From the NCBI RefSeq assembly GCF_002067035.1, contig NZ_MVQB01000062.1:117243-181242 (forward strand): 64,000 nucleotides of DNA, read 5' to 3'. How positions within the stretch are numbered: position 1 is the first letter of the stretch; every line of letters starts with the position of its first letter. Below, piece after piece: positions 53,473-62,234 of this stretch. This DNA comes from Methanoregula sp. PtaB.Bin085 (GTDB lineage Archaea; Halobacteriota; Methanomicrobia; Methanomicrobiales; Methanospirillaceae). Below the pieces are notes generated by a model, which saw only the letters and a program-made list of their open reading frames with translations, ran no database searches and was not told the origin of the DNA. Both the position numbers and the translations under genes were made by a program.

Positions 53473-53936
53473 GGGGGGGTACCCCCTCCCCCCCCACCCG
53501 CAGAAAAACCGGAAGGGAGGGACCCCCCCGGGGGGCAGCGAGGGTGGTGGGGGGTACCTCCCCCCTCCCGCTTGTCCGGACAGCCCCTTATTACTCATTG
53601 CAGAGTAAGGACTCCAACAGGATATTCCGTCGGGAATTCCCCGCAAAACCCCGGCTATACCCATTCAGGATCCGGTCGGTTACTCATGTTTGAGAAGGGG
53701 GGGAGGGGTACCACCCCCCCACCTGCCGGACAGCGAAGAGGGGGTGAGGGGGGTTCCCGGTTCAAAGGTGGCGGGGGTACCCCTCCTCCCCTGGATTCAT
53801 GAAAGGACTGCTTCTCCGGTATTTACGCCGGTGAGGCGGGTGCCGGGCCGGGCAGGAATTCGTCTTCGTTCCTGCACAGGAGGTAGGGGGTGGGGGTACC
53901 TCCCCCCCCTCACGTGATGATAGGGGGGGTCCCCCC
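53473..53936. repeat. Array of G/C-tract palindromes centred on GGTACC
   Basis: Five GGTACC cores at 53478-53483, 53553-53558, 53707-53712, 53776-53781 and 53895-53900, each embedded in 10-25 bp of nearly pure G then pure C. Two further G-run/C-run palindromes lie at 53523-53535 and 53923-53936. The spacers do not resemble one another. The 770-bp gap 53408-54179 also holds a DUF35 gene remnant and no intact gene that I can support. Each core can form a hairpin, and each G strand a quadruplex. Confidence 0.75.
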
Positions 53937-54023
53937 AATGCTGACTGAACATGCATCGGCCGGTACGAACATCGCCCGGCGCATATACATATGCAGATGA
54001 TTGCATACGCACACTCATCCGGC

Positions 54024-54113
54024 ATGCGGGTGAAAAGTGTCTTCCGCCGGACCCCCGCCCGCGACGGGAGCGGGATCATCCACCATGGCACGAAGTTCGT
54101 GCCGCTGGAGTGA
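54024..54113 (+). pseudogene. Remnant of a DUF35 OB-fold gene (C-terminal 29 codons)
   Basis: The reading MRVKSVFRR, DGSGIIHHGTKFVPLE, stop matches the C-terminus of the intact DUF35 protein (MRVRSVFRR, GESGIIHYGTKFVPVE, stop at 44556) with few substitutions, and the DNA is almost identical over the ATGGCACGAAGTTCGTGCCG stretch. Upstream of the ATG the similarity ends. Substitutions are mostly conservative, so the lost gene was probably a functional paralogue that decayed or was cut off when the G/C-tract region formed. Confidence 0.7.
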
Positions 54114-54179
54114 ACTTTTTTCATGGATACAGGGAACGGATCTCGTTTCCGTAAAAAATCGTCAGAGGAGTGTAGTCAT

Positions 54180-55694
54180 TTACACTCTCGTCACCTGAAA
54201 TACATTATCCGTTTGATCTTCTGCTGCATCCTTCAGTATCGATTGTAACAGCTTTTCCCGGCATTCTGAATTGCATCCCGTTTCCCGTGCGGCATATTGA
54301 AGATCAGGAAGCCGTGACGGATCCGTGCCGTTGTGCATACAGGAATTGAAGCAGCATTCGTAATCGAATACATAACAACGGTCTTTGCAGTAGGTCCCGA
54401 ACCGGAACTCAAGGTACTCACCGGAAAACTGCGAGAGGCAGTCGTCATGGCACTTCTGGTACGCCCCGGGCTGGCAGACCGGATCGCACGGGCAGGTTAT
54501 CTCTACTTCGCTGGTCTGGTATTCAGGAGCTGGTGTCGGTGTAACGCCCGGCGTTATACCGGAGCCCTGCCGGCCCATAGCCGGTCCCGCGCAGGGATCG
54601 GTGCCGGAAACGGCCGCCTGCGGTTGTGCGCCCGGCAGCCCGGCCCAGAAGGGCCGGTCGATCTTGACCGGACCTTCCGGGGAGATGGTCGATACCTCAG
54701 TATACCCGAGGTCAAGGATCCCGAACAGCTTCACGTGCCGGAGGGATTCGATCGTCATCATGCCGTTCCCGATATTGATCGTCCTGATCGAAGGATCGGA
54801 GAAGACCAGCTGGGTGCCGCCCGTTGCGATCTTTCCTGCAACCGGGCTTGCAGGATCCATGCCGCGGAGTCTGATGCGGATGGTATCATCCGGGCAGTTG
54901 TTCTGCAGGTCACCCTTCTTCACCGCGGTGACGTCAGCATCATAGAGATCTGCACCGGCAGACGCGGCTCCTGCCCCGGCTGCGGAAGCACGCGAGGTGC
55001 CAACCGAAGTGAGGTAAACGTCCTCCAGCAATCCATGGTGCAGCCGGGACTGGTTGAACGTGCCGGCAATCGCTGCTGCCAGTGCCGGAGAATCTCCTGC
55101 TGGCGATGCGCCGGCTCCTGATCCGCCGGCAGCAGGCTGCGGACCTGTGGCGGAGGGTGTGGGCCGGGTGCCGCCGATCCCGCCCGCGGGGGTCCCTGTT
55201 CCCATACCCTGAAGCGTCCCGGCCGGGCCGCTGACCGTGGTGGTGGTCCGGGGCGTTCCGGCAGCCGTTCTGGTCGTCAGGGGGGTGGTTTTCACGATGA
55301 CCGGTGAACCCGTCATGACAGGCGTGTATGTCTGCCGGATGGTCTGGGCCGGAGAAGCCGGGACCATGGTGGCAGTCGGCGCCAGGGTGGCAACCGTTGT
55401 CATCTTCACCGTTGTCACGGTGGTCTGGGGTTTCATCGTCTGCGTTGGCTGCAGGGTTGCAACGGGTGTCGGGGCCGGGGTTGTGGTCGCAACCGTTGCT
55501 GGTGTTTTCACGGTCTGGACCGTTCCGATCGGTGTCGGCACGGGTGTTGTTGTCTGGATCACGACGGGGGTCCCGGCGGTCTGGACAAGGGTGATCGCAA
55601 TGACAGGAATGATGAGAACACAAAAAAGGAGGAGGACGGACAGGATTTTACCGGTGAGCCTGTCCGCATGACGGGGACCAGCTGAACGGGGCAT
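54180..55694 (-). CDS. Thr/Pro-stalked exported protein with Cys-rich C-terminus
   Basis: A 504-residue protein with an N-terminal hydrophobic segment (~15-38, ILSVLLLFCVLIIPVIAITLV), a signal peptide or anchor. Then comes a ~110-residue stalk of Thr, Pro and Val (TTTPVPTPIGTVQTVKTP), likely glycosylated, and a Gly/Ala linker. A globular region (~215-340, FNQSRLHHGLLEDVYLTSVG, VKLFGILDLGYTEVSTI) looks like a beta-rich exported domain. The C-terminal ~100 residues have about 14 cysteines (CPCDPVCQPGAYQKCHDDC, YCKDRCYVFDYECCFNSC), probably disulphide-linked or metal-binding. Unrecognised as a family; surface location is inferred. Confidence 0.7.
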   Translation of the reverse strand: MPRSAGPRHADRLTGKILSVLLLFCVLIIPVIAITLVQTAGTPVVIQTTTPVPTPIGTVQTVKTPATVATTTPAPTPVATLQPTQTMKPQTTVTTVKMTTVATLAPTATMVPASPAQTIRQTYTPVMTGSPVIVKTTPLTTRTAAGTPRTTTTVSGPAGTLQGMGTGTPAGGIGGTRPTPSATGPQPAAGGSGAGASPAGDSPALAAAIAGTFNQSRLHHGLLEDVYLTSVGTSRASAAGAGAASAGADLYDADVTAVKKGDLQNNCPDDTIRIRLRGMDPASPVAGKIATGGTQLVFSDPSIRTINIGNGMMTIESLRHVKLFGILDLGYTEVSTISPEGPVKIDRPFWAGLPGAQPQAAVSGTDPCAGPAMGRQGSGITPGVTPTPAPEYQTSEVEITCPCDPVCQPGAYQKCHDDCLSQFSGEYLEFRFGTYCKDRCYVFDYECCFNSCMHNGTDPSRLPDLQYAARETGCNSECREKLLQSILKDAAEDQTDNVFQVTRV

Positions 55695-55827
55695 GGAATA
55701 TCATCAGTGACGGATTTGCCGGAGGCATGAAAAATGTTTCGTCCGGGATTTTCCATGCCCAAAAAGAGGTCATACTTCCCACCCGTCTGCCGTCCTGTAT
55801 GGTGAACCGTGTGCTGAGGAGCCCGAA

Positions 55828-56745
55828 TCAGTTCTGGTCTCTGATAATATCATACACAGCGTGCCACTGCCCGGGCGAGTATGACCGCACGGTGCGCTCG
55901 GCAATCACGGTGCCGCCCAGTTCCTGTATCCTCGCGGTGTGCTCTCCTTCAGTAGAGACCAGCGCATAGAAATGAATCGCCCCGCCCGGCCGGCAGAGCC
56001 GGAAAGCATCCGGCAGGAACTCCGTGCCGGCAAGGGGCAGGTTCATGACGATCCGGTCGAACTTCCACGACAGGACAGCAGCGAGCCGGCGGGCATCAGC
56101 AAGCACCGGGACAACATTCTCCACCCGGTTCTTCCGGATATTCTCCAGCATCAGTTCAACCGCACGGGGATTGAGATCAGCAGCGACAATCACTGATGCC
56201 TTTGCAGCGAGCGTGATCGCGAACGGTCCGACGCCGGCGAACATATCGAGGATCACCTCGCCCTCCTGCACCTGATCAAGAATCCGCTGCCGCTCCGTAG
56301 AGAGCCGGGCGGAGAAGTAGGCACCGGCCAAATCAACGGTATACCGGCGGCCGTGCTCGGTCACCTCCGTCCGCGTCGTGGGTTTTCCGGCAAGGATCTT
56401 CAGCTCCCGGGTGCGGTACTCCCCGCTCACCTCGCCCTGTGCATAGACTGCCGTATGAAGCGACGGGCGCGAGGCAAGGATCTTCTCAGCACCGGCCGGG
56501 TCGTCCTCCTGCAGGATGGCGATCCCGCCAACCAGCTCGTGGCGGGGAAGCGGGTCACGGCCTGCATGTGCCTCGAACTCATATCTGCCGGCCCCTTCCC
56601 GTTCTGCAAGGACTGGCAGGATGAGATCGGTCCCCTCCCGCCGGACCTTCAGCAACGTATCGAGCGCGCCCTCCCGTATCAGCGCCTGACGCATCGCCTC
56701 CCCCTGCCGTGCCGGCACCCTGATGCCCCACTGCCCGACCGTCAT
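55828..56745 (-). CDS. trm5: tRNA (guanine37-N1)-methyltransferase, Trm5 family
   Basis: A 305-residue class I methyltransferase. The AdoMet motif DMFAGVGPFAITLAA is near residue 167 and the catalytic NLPLAGTEFL motif near 236 (NPPY-like in Trm5). The N-terminal half contains the D1/D2-type domains of Trm5 (GRYEFEAHAGRD, RRYTVDLAGAYFSARL). Modification of G37 prevents frameshifting in all archaea. Divergent from hmgA with 43 bp between starts. Confidence 0.88.
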   Translation of the reverse strand: MTVGQWGIRVPARQGEAMRQALIREGALDTLLKVRREGTDLILPVLAEREGAGRYEFEAHAGRDPLPRHELVGGIAILQEDDPAGAEKILASRPSLHTAVYAQGEVSGEYRTRELKILAGKPTTRTEVTEHGRRYTVDLAGAYFSARLSTERQRILDQVQEGEVILDMFAGVGPFAITLAAKASVIVAADLNPRAVELMLENIRKNRVENVVPVLADARRLAAVLSWKFDRIVMNLPLAGTEFLPDAFRLCRPGGAIHFYALVSTEGEHTARIQELGGTVIAERTVRSYSPGQWHAVYDIIRDQN

Positions 56746-56756
56746 CCGACCACGTG

Positions 56757-56766
56757 TATCATATTA
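56757..56766 (+). promoter_or_regulatory. TATA box of hmgA
   Basis: TATCATATTA centred 27 bp before the ATG at 56789, which fits a leaderless transcript; no Shine-Dalgarno sequence is seen before that ATG. Confidence 0.5.
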
Positions 56767-56788
56767 CTCTGCGTCCTAACCAATAATC

Positions 56789-58066
56789 ATGGCTGATGAC
56801 AGCGGGCACCAGCGTGGCAGGGGCAGCGGTGCAAAGGCAGGTCAGAACAACGAGAGGGATACCATCATTCGCAATAAACTCAGGGACGGGTCGCTCAGAC
56901 TGTATGAACTCGACAGGGAACTCGCACCGATCGATGCGATCCGGGTCCGGCGCGAGTACATCGAGGAGCTGACAGGGGCAAAGCTTGAGAACATCGGGAT
57001 CTTCTCCATCGATGTCGAGCGCGTGACAAAGCGAAACTGCGAGAACATGATCGGGACCGTACAGGTGCCGGTCGGCGTTGCCGGCCCAATCCGGATCAAA
57101 GGCGGCCATGCGCAGGGGGACTTCTGGCTCCCGCTCGCCACCACCGAGGGCGCACTCGTGGCCTCGGTCAACCGGGGGTGCAGCGCGATCACGAAGGCAG
57201 GCGGGGCAGATGTGCGCCTCCTGCGCGACGGGATGACCCGGGCCCCGGTCTTTGCCACGGACAGCGTGGCCCATGCTGTGCAGGTCTGCGACTGGGTGAC
57301 GGCCCACCGTGACGAGCTGAGGGCTGCTGCCGAGAGCACGACGTCGCACGGGAAACTGTCCGACATCGTCACCTTCGTTGCCGGCACCAGCGTCTTTGTC
57401 CGCCTCGAGTTCGACACCAAGGACGCGATGGGGATGAACATGGTCACTATTGCGAGCGCAAAGGTCGGCGACCTGATCGCCCAGGGAACGGGAGCCCGTC
57501 TCGTGGCCCTGTCCGGCAATATGTGCGCCGACAAGAAACCCGCGGCCATCAACGCGATCATGGGGCGGGGCAGGAGTGTTGTTGCGGGGATTGCCCTCAC
57601 CCACGACCAGATCAGCTCGATCCTGAAGACCGATGCAAAAACGCTCTTTGAGGTGAACTACCGCAAGAACCTCGTAGGTTCAGCCCGGGCCGGGGCAATG
57701 GGATTCAATGCCCATGCAGCCAACGTCGTTGCCGCGATGTTCATCGCCTGCGGCCAGGACGCCGCTCACTCCATCGACGGCAGCACCTGCATCACAACTG
57801 TTGACCAGACGGAGACCGGCGCATACGTGGCAGTTACGCTGCCATCCCTTCCCGTGGGCACGGTCGGCGGCGGGACCGGAGTCGACACCCAGCAGGAGTG
57901 CCTGAAGCTGCTTGGCGTTGCCGGGAGCGGCAACCCCCCGGGCACGAACGCAAAGAAACTCGCCGAGATCATCGGCGCCGCGGTTCTTGCCGGCGAACTC
58001 TCGCTCCTCGGCGCCCTTGCCGCCCAGCACCTTGCCCGCGCCCACCAGCAGCTGGGGCGGGGGTAA
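56789..58066 (+). CDS. hmgA: Hydroxymethylglutaryl-CoA reductase (class I)
   Basis: A 425-residue enzyme making mevalonate from HMG-CoA with two NADPH, the committed step of archaeal lipid synthesis. Intact blocks are ENMIGTVQVPVGVAGP, the catalytic Glu in TTEGALVASVNRG, DAMGMNMVTIA (NADPH site), the Lys in SGNMCADKKPA, the Asp in GQDAAHS and the final His region HLARAHQQL. A short hydrophilic N-terminal extension (~20 residues) precedes the family start. The upstream enzymes of the pathway are encoded at 41950-44556. Confidence 0.95.
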   Translation: MADDSGHQRGRGSGAKAGQNNERDTIIRNKLRDGSLRLYELDRELAPIDAIRVRREYIEELTGAKLENIGIFSIDVERVTKRNCENMIGTVQVPVGVAGPIRIKGGHAQGDFWLPLATTEGALVASVNRGCSAITKAGGADVRLLRDGMTRAPVFATDSVAHAVQVCDWVTAHRDELRAAAESTTSHGKLSDIVTFVAGTSVFVRLEFDTKDAMGMNMVTIASAKVGDLIAQGTGARLVALSGNMCADKKPAAINAIMGRGRSVVAGIALTHDQISSILKTDAKTLFEVNYRKNLVGSARAGAMGFNAHAANVVAAMFIACGQDAAHSIDGSTCITTVDQTETGAYVAVTLPSLPVGTVGGGTGVDTQQECLKLLGVAGSGNPPGTNAKKLAEIIGAAVLAGELSLLGALAAQHLARAHQQLGRG

Positions 58067-58116
58067 TACTTCACTTTTTTACAGGTAAAAAAATCACTGA
58101 AAAATCGGCTCTCCGT

Positions 58117-58323
58117 TAAAATAGTGACGGTGCCACGGGCGCTCGGGGTCTGTCGACCCTCGCCCCGCGAAGAATCCTTCGGATTCTTCTTATCTTCACG
58201 GTCTGATGACCGTTCAGACCGTGGAGCATGGCCGTATAAGGAGCCCCAAAAAAATTCGGGGGTCAAAAAAACCTGCCCCGCATGCTGCCTCCGCCTATTA
58301 CCCCTAGGCCTCCGAGAGAGGGC
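58117..58323. repeat. Dispersed multi-hairpin repeat, copy B (~207 bp)
   Basis: Collinear partner of 49029-49234. It contains three hairpins: GGGTC/GACCC (58145-58159 region), GAAGAATCC/GGATTCTTC (58169-58177 and 58181-58189), and a 10-bp perfect stem CACGGTCTGA/TCAGACCGTG (about 58197-58223). The middle hairpin sits exactly 44 bp from the start of the repeat in both copies, yet its arm sequence differs. It lies between the convergent hmgA and permease genes; an oligo-T (58075-58080) ends hmgA just before it. The remainder of the gap to 58489 shows no gene. Confidence 0.8.
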
Positions 58324-58489
58324 CGGGGCGCAATACAGTCGTCGATAATCGCCTTTTCATATGCGTTCACCGATTAACCTTCTGAGTGACTATCGCAAGG
58401 CGGGGGCTGCCACAGCGGCGGGGGCAGAGCGATAGCGGAGCCCCCAAGAGCGTGGGTCTCATGCGTTCTTCAGGGAACGGAAAAAAAGG

Positions 58490-60085
58490 TTACAGTTTCC
58501 CCCGCTTGTCCGGGAACAATTCGTCGAAGGATTTCTCGTCCGGGTTCAGGAACTTGATACCCCTGATACGCCCGGTCTTCCGCCCGACCCAGTAAACAAT
58601 CATCGGCACGAATACCACCGGTATCGAGAGGTAAAGCGATCCCACAAGCTCTTCGTTGAATGCCAGTACTACAAGCGCAATGACCTCGAGAACGACGCCT
58701 ATGAGCACCGGCATCCATGGTGACAGGGGGGCCGGCGCAATGATATCGGCATCCGTGTACCCGCGTTCGTAAATGCGTTTGCGGAACACGACCTGAGCCA
58801 GGCAGATGGAGATCCAGCAGATCGCACCGGTGAATGCCGAGACGGAGAGGAGCCAGATATAGAGCTGGCCCTCGCCGTTCGTGAACCACCAGAGGGAGAG
58901 GACCAGCCAGCAGCATACCAGGGTCATCAGCGTGCCGACCATCGGCACACAGTGCCGGTTGAGCTTCGAGAGGAACCGGGGCGCCATCCCTTCGAGCGAG
59001 AGGCCGTACAGTGCCCGCACCGCCCCGTAGAACCCGCTGTTGGCACAGGAGAACGCCGCGGTCAGGACAATGAACGAGAGGATTGCCGCAGCCTCCTTAA
59101 AACCGTAATTGGCAAGCGCTGTCGAGAAGACGCTGTCGGTGAGCCCGGCCTCGGCATAGGGGATGATGAGGATCAAAAAGAGGATGGGGAGGATATCGAC
59201 GCGGATGATCCGGTGGACCACCATCCGGCAGGCTTTCGGCACGGTCTTCTTCGGGTCCTGCGTCTCGGCGGCTGCAAGGCCCACGATCTCCGAGCCCTGG
59301 AAATTCACGAGGATCAGGGCCATGTTGGCAATGAGGATGAACCAGCCCGCAGGGAAGATATCGTCGTACAGGTTCCCGTTCGGCGGGAATACCACGCTCG
59401 TCCCGATAAATCCCGCTGAACCGATAAGACCAAGGACGATGAGGGCTGCAACGATACAGAAGATGACGTTGTGCGCGATCTTGACGATGGCAAGCGAGCT
59501 CTCCACCCAGCCGAACCCGCCGACCTGGATCAGGTTCAGGATGGTGATCATGAGCAGGAACGCGATGGCCCAGAGGACGACCGGTACTTCGGACACGAAC
59601 ACGTGCATGATGATGCCGCCGGCAACAGCCTCCGACGGGATATATGCGCACCAGTTGAACCAGTAACTCCAGCCGGTCCCGACGGCCCAGGTCGGGGAGA
59701 TGAACTCGGCGGAGTAACTGATGAAATTACCCTGCCGCGGCACGTTGACCAGCAGCTCGGCAAACGACTGCATCACCGTATAGATGATGAGGCCGCCGAG
59801 GGCATACAGCAGGATGACGCTCGGGCCCATCTGGGAGATGAGATACCCGGTGCCGAGAAAATAACATGACCCGATGATACCGCCGATGGCGATCAGGTTC
59901 GCCATCCATGGCTGGATACCGCGTTTCAGGCCGAACTCGCCCATGGGGGGAAGAGGGTCGTGCGGGCGGTGGTGGTGTTCTATGCTGTCAGTTATGTCCC
60001 GCTGCTGGCGTTCAGGGTCGGGAAACGGGAATTCTGTTCCATTCCCGTCGGGAGAGGGGTCCGGGGGGATCTTGTTCTTGGTCAC
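58490..60085 (-). CDS. APC-superfamily amino acid permease
   Basis: A 531-residue membrane transporter with about 12 membrane segments. GIQPWMANLIAIGGIIGSCYFLGTG is the first helix with the broken GxxxG-type substrate site of the amino acid/polyamine/organocation superfamily; NFQGSEIVGLAAAETQDPKKTVPKA is the conserved helix 6-7 loop. It resembles lysine/histidine/basic amino acid permeases of the AAT group. A 47-residue hydrophilic N-terminal stretch precedes the usual start; the frame begins with GTG at 60085 or perhaps at the internal ATG of MGEFGLKRG. Substrate not assigned. Confidence 0.85.
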   Translation of the reverse strand: MTKNKIPPDPSPDGNGTEFPFPDPERQQRDITDSIEHHHRPHDPLPPMGEFGLKRGIQPWMANLIAIGGIIGSCYFLGTGYLISQMGPSVILLYALGGLIIYTVMQSFAELLVNVPRQGNFISYSAEFISPTWAVGTGWSYWFNWCAYIPSEAVAGGIIMHVFVSEVPVVLWAIAFLLMITILNLIQVGGFGWVESSLAIVKIAHNVIFCIVAALIVLGLIGSAGFIGTSVVFPPNGNLYDDIFPAGWFILIANMALILVNFQGSEIVGLAAAETQDPKKTVPKACRMVVHRIIRVDILPILFLILIIPYAEAGLTDSVFSTALANYGFKEAAAILSFIVLTAAFSCANSGFYGAVRALYGLSLEGMAPRFLSKLNRHCVPMVGTLMTLVCCWLVLSLWWFTNGEGQLYIWLLSVSAFTGAICWISICLAQVVFRKRIYERGYTDADIIAPAPLSPWMPVLIGVVLEVIALVVLAFNEELVGSLYLSIPVVFVPMIVYWVGRKTGRIRGIKFLNPDEKSFDELFPDKRGKL

Positions 60086-60260
60086 ACGGCATGCACTTGT
60101 TCCGAAATCAATCCCACACTAGTCATCATTACAGGGAAAAACATTTGCCATATTTACCTGCCGTTCCCGCATGAAACAGGACTGCGTTCAGGCGAACGGG
60201 TGCCGGAACGGGATGCCTCGGGACCGGAAACGAAACCCGGGGAGCGCACAGGGGACCGGA

Positions 60261-60746
60261 TTAGAACCGGAACCATTTCATCATGACAAGGGCGTCTTCG
60301 CCATTGGCGTAGTACTGGTCGATGGCAAAGACCGGGCGGTACCCCATGCGCTGGTAAAACCGCTGGGCATTGGTGTTGGATACCCGCACTTCGAGCTGGA
60401 CACCGGTGGCAAGCTCGAGGGCGAACTGGTGTTCGGTTCTGCGGACTAGGAGTTTCCCGATACCGCGGCGCCGGTACCTCGGGCTGACCCCGAGATTGCA
60501 CAGGTGCCCGTAGATGTTCTCTCCCGTATCCTCGAGGCCGCCAACGATAAAACCTGCAACGGCCCCGTCGCAGACGGCCACGAAATACGTGGTGGGGTAA
60601 TACGTCAGCGCTTCCAGGAACACAGACTGGTCCCACGGGTCGGCAAACGACTCGTTCTCGATGGCGACGATCGCCGGAATATCCGCAGGACCGGCGTGCC
60701 GGATCTGCGGCAGGGGATAGGTCACCAGGTCATGAGGCCGGATCAT
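60261..60746 (-). CDS. rimI: Ribosomal-protein alanine N-acetyltransferase-type GNAT (RimI)
   Basis: A 161-residue GNAT protein that probably acetylates protein N-termini. QIRHAGPADIPAIVAIENESFADPW is the RimI-like start, NLGVSPRYRRRGIGKLLV the acetyl-CoA-binding loop, and NTNAQRFYQRMGYRPVFAIDQYYANGEDALVM the family C-terminus. The ATG at 60746 begins just before the domain; the frame is open upstream without similarity. Archaeal RimI/Ard1 homologues are the general N-terminal acetyltransferases. Confidence 0.88.
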   Translation of the reverse strand: MIRPHDLVTYPLPQIRHAGPADIPAIVAIENESFADPWDQSVFLEALTYYPTTYFVAVCDGAVAGFIVGGLEDTGENIYGHLCNLGVSPRYRRRGIGKLLVRRTEHQFALELATGVQLEVRVSNTNAQRFYQRMGYRPVFAIDQYYANGEDALVMMKWFRF

Positions 60747-60901
60747 GGATTGGTTCCTGCGCGGTTGTGCAGTACTGATCTGAAGCGCTCTCACAACATA
60801 GTTTTTGGTATTGCCTCCAGAGGACCAAGCGACGGGAAATATAAGGGATAACGTCCAATGTTGTGAGCAGTCCGGGGACATTTTTCCGGGTGTGGTTTCG
60901 G

Positions 60902-62164
60902 GTGAAGATCTATCGTTTTGCAGGTGTGCGGCCTGACCGCGGGGCGGCACAGGATATTGCATCGGTTCCCTATGATGTCGTGACCGCGGAGGAAGCTCGG
61001 GCAATCATTGCAAAAAAGCCAAAAAGTTTCCTCCGGGTCAGCAGGTCCGACGCGGAGATGCCCGGGGTCCCCCCGCATGATCCACAGGTCTATGAACGGG
61101 CACGCAGGAACTATACTGCCCTGCTCTCGCAGGGTCTCATGCAGCAGGACAAAGAGCCCGGGATGTATCTCTACCGTGTGCGGCAGAACGGCGACACATT
61201 CCTTGGCCTCTGCTGCTGCCTCGACGTGGAGGATTACCGGAACGCGACAATCCGCCGGCACGAGCAGACGCGGTACGACAAGGAGGAGGACCGCACCCTC
61301 CATATCGAAGCGACAAAGACCCATAACGGCCCCGTTGTCCTTCTCTACAGGGATACGGGCGGTATCTTCTCCTTTTTAAACTCCCTGATCACTCCGTCAA
61401 CTGCTCCCGATTCAGAGGTCCGGGCAGACCAGGGGGGCATCCACCAGATCTTCCGGATTACGGATCCTTCTGTCCTTGAGAAGATCGAGACCCATTTCCT
61501 CTCCGTCCCTGCGCTCTATATCGCCGACGGCCACCACCGGGCCAAGGCGTCCGTGAACCTTGCGGACCGAAGGATTGCCGCCGGGCTGCCTGCCGATGGG
61601 GAAGTTACGCGGTTCATGGGCGTGATGTTTGCGCAGGACCGCGTCCGTATCCACGGGTACAGCCGCCTGCTGACGGATCTCGGGCAGTATTCCCCGTCGG
61701 CATTCCTCGTGGAACTCGCGAAATATTTCGAGGTGGTCCCGTACGGGAATGTCAGGGGTGCGGAATACAATATCCAGCCAAAGGTCAAAAAACCGGAGCG
61801 CTATCATGTGGTGCACATGTATCTCGGGGGCCAGTGGTACGAGTGCACGCGGCCGCTCGAGAAGAATGCTGCACCGCTCGATGCTCTCGATGTAGCCGTG
61901 CTCCAGACGTACGTACTCGAAGGGCTGCTCGGGATCACCGATCCCCGCGGGGATCCCCGGCTCCAGTACCTCGGAGGCGCACGACCGGTTGCCGATCTCG
62001 AGAAACTGGTGGACCTCGGGAAGTACCAGCTCGCGTTCGCCATGCAGCCGGTGAAGGTCACGACCGTCCTCTCCATCGCGGATGCCGGCGGGGTCATGCC
62101 CCCGAAGTCCACATGGTTCGAGCCCAAGCTGCTGAGCGGTCTCGTTGTCCATACGTTTGACTGA
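60902..62164 (+). CDS. DUF1015 family protein
   Basis: A 420-residue cytosolic protein that matches DUF1015 along its whole length: VKIYRFAGVRPDRGAAQDIASVPYDVV at the start, FLRVSRSD, IRRHEQTRYDKEEDRTLHIEATKTHNGPV, ALYIADGHHRAKAS (the conserved DGHHR motif), and TDPRGDPRLQYLGG. The family is widespread, sometimes linked to serine metabolism, but has no agreed function. GTG 60902 fits the family N-terminus; the frame opens at GTG 60863. A TATA-like AAATATAAG is at 60837-60845, giving a leader of ~35 nt for the later start. Confidence 0.8.
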   Translation: MKIYRFAGVRPDRGAAQDIASVPYDVVTAEEARAIIAKKPKSFLRVSRSDAEMPGVPPHDPQVYERARRNYTALLSQGLMQQDKEPGMYLYRVRQNGDTFLGLCCCLDVEDYRNATIRRHEQTRYDKEEDRTLHIEATKTHNGPVVLLYRDTGGIFSFLNSLITPSTAPDSEVRADQGGIHQIFRITDPSVLEKIETHFLSVPALYIADGHHRAKASVNLADRRIAAGLPADGEVTRFMGVMFAQDRVRIHGYSRLLTDLGQYSPSAFLVELAKYFEVVPYGNVRGAEYNIQPKVKKPERYHVVHMYLGGQWYECTRPLEKNAAPLDALDVAVLQTYVLEGLLGITDPRGDPRLQYLGGARPVADLEKLVDLGKYQLAFAMQPVKVTTVLSIADAGGVMPPKSTWFEPKLLSGLVVHTFD

Positions 62165-62234
62165 GGCCCGCCGCAGCGTATCCCTGCCTGCTCCCTGACC
62201 CCCCACCCTTCGCCTTTATCGGTTTTCAGCCGCA

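Noticed and set aside
53572..53917. Short plus-strand frames of Gly/Pro/Arg in the G/C-tract region
   Set aside because: Composition follows the G and C runs, no ribosome binding site is present and the frames overlap one another.
53473..53936. The repeated GGTACC tracts considered as a CRISPR array
   Set aside because: The repeated unit is too short, spacing is irregular (about 70 to 150 bp), spacers are not of uniform length, and no cas gene is near.
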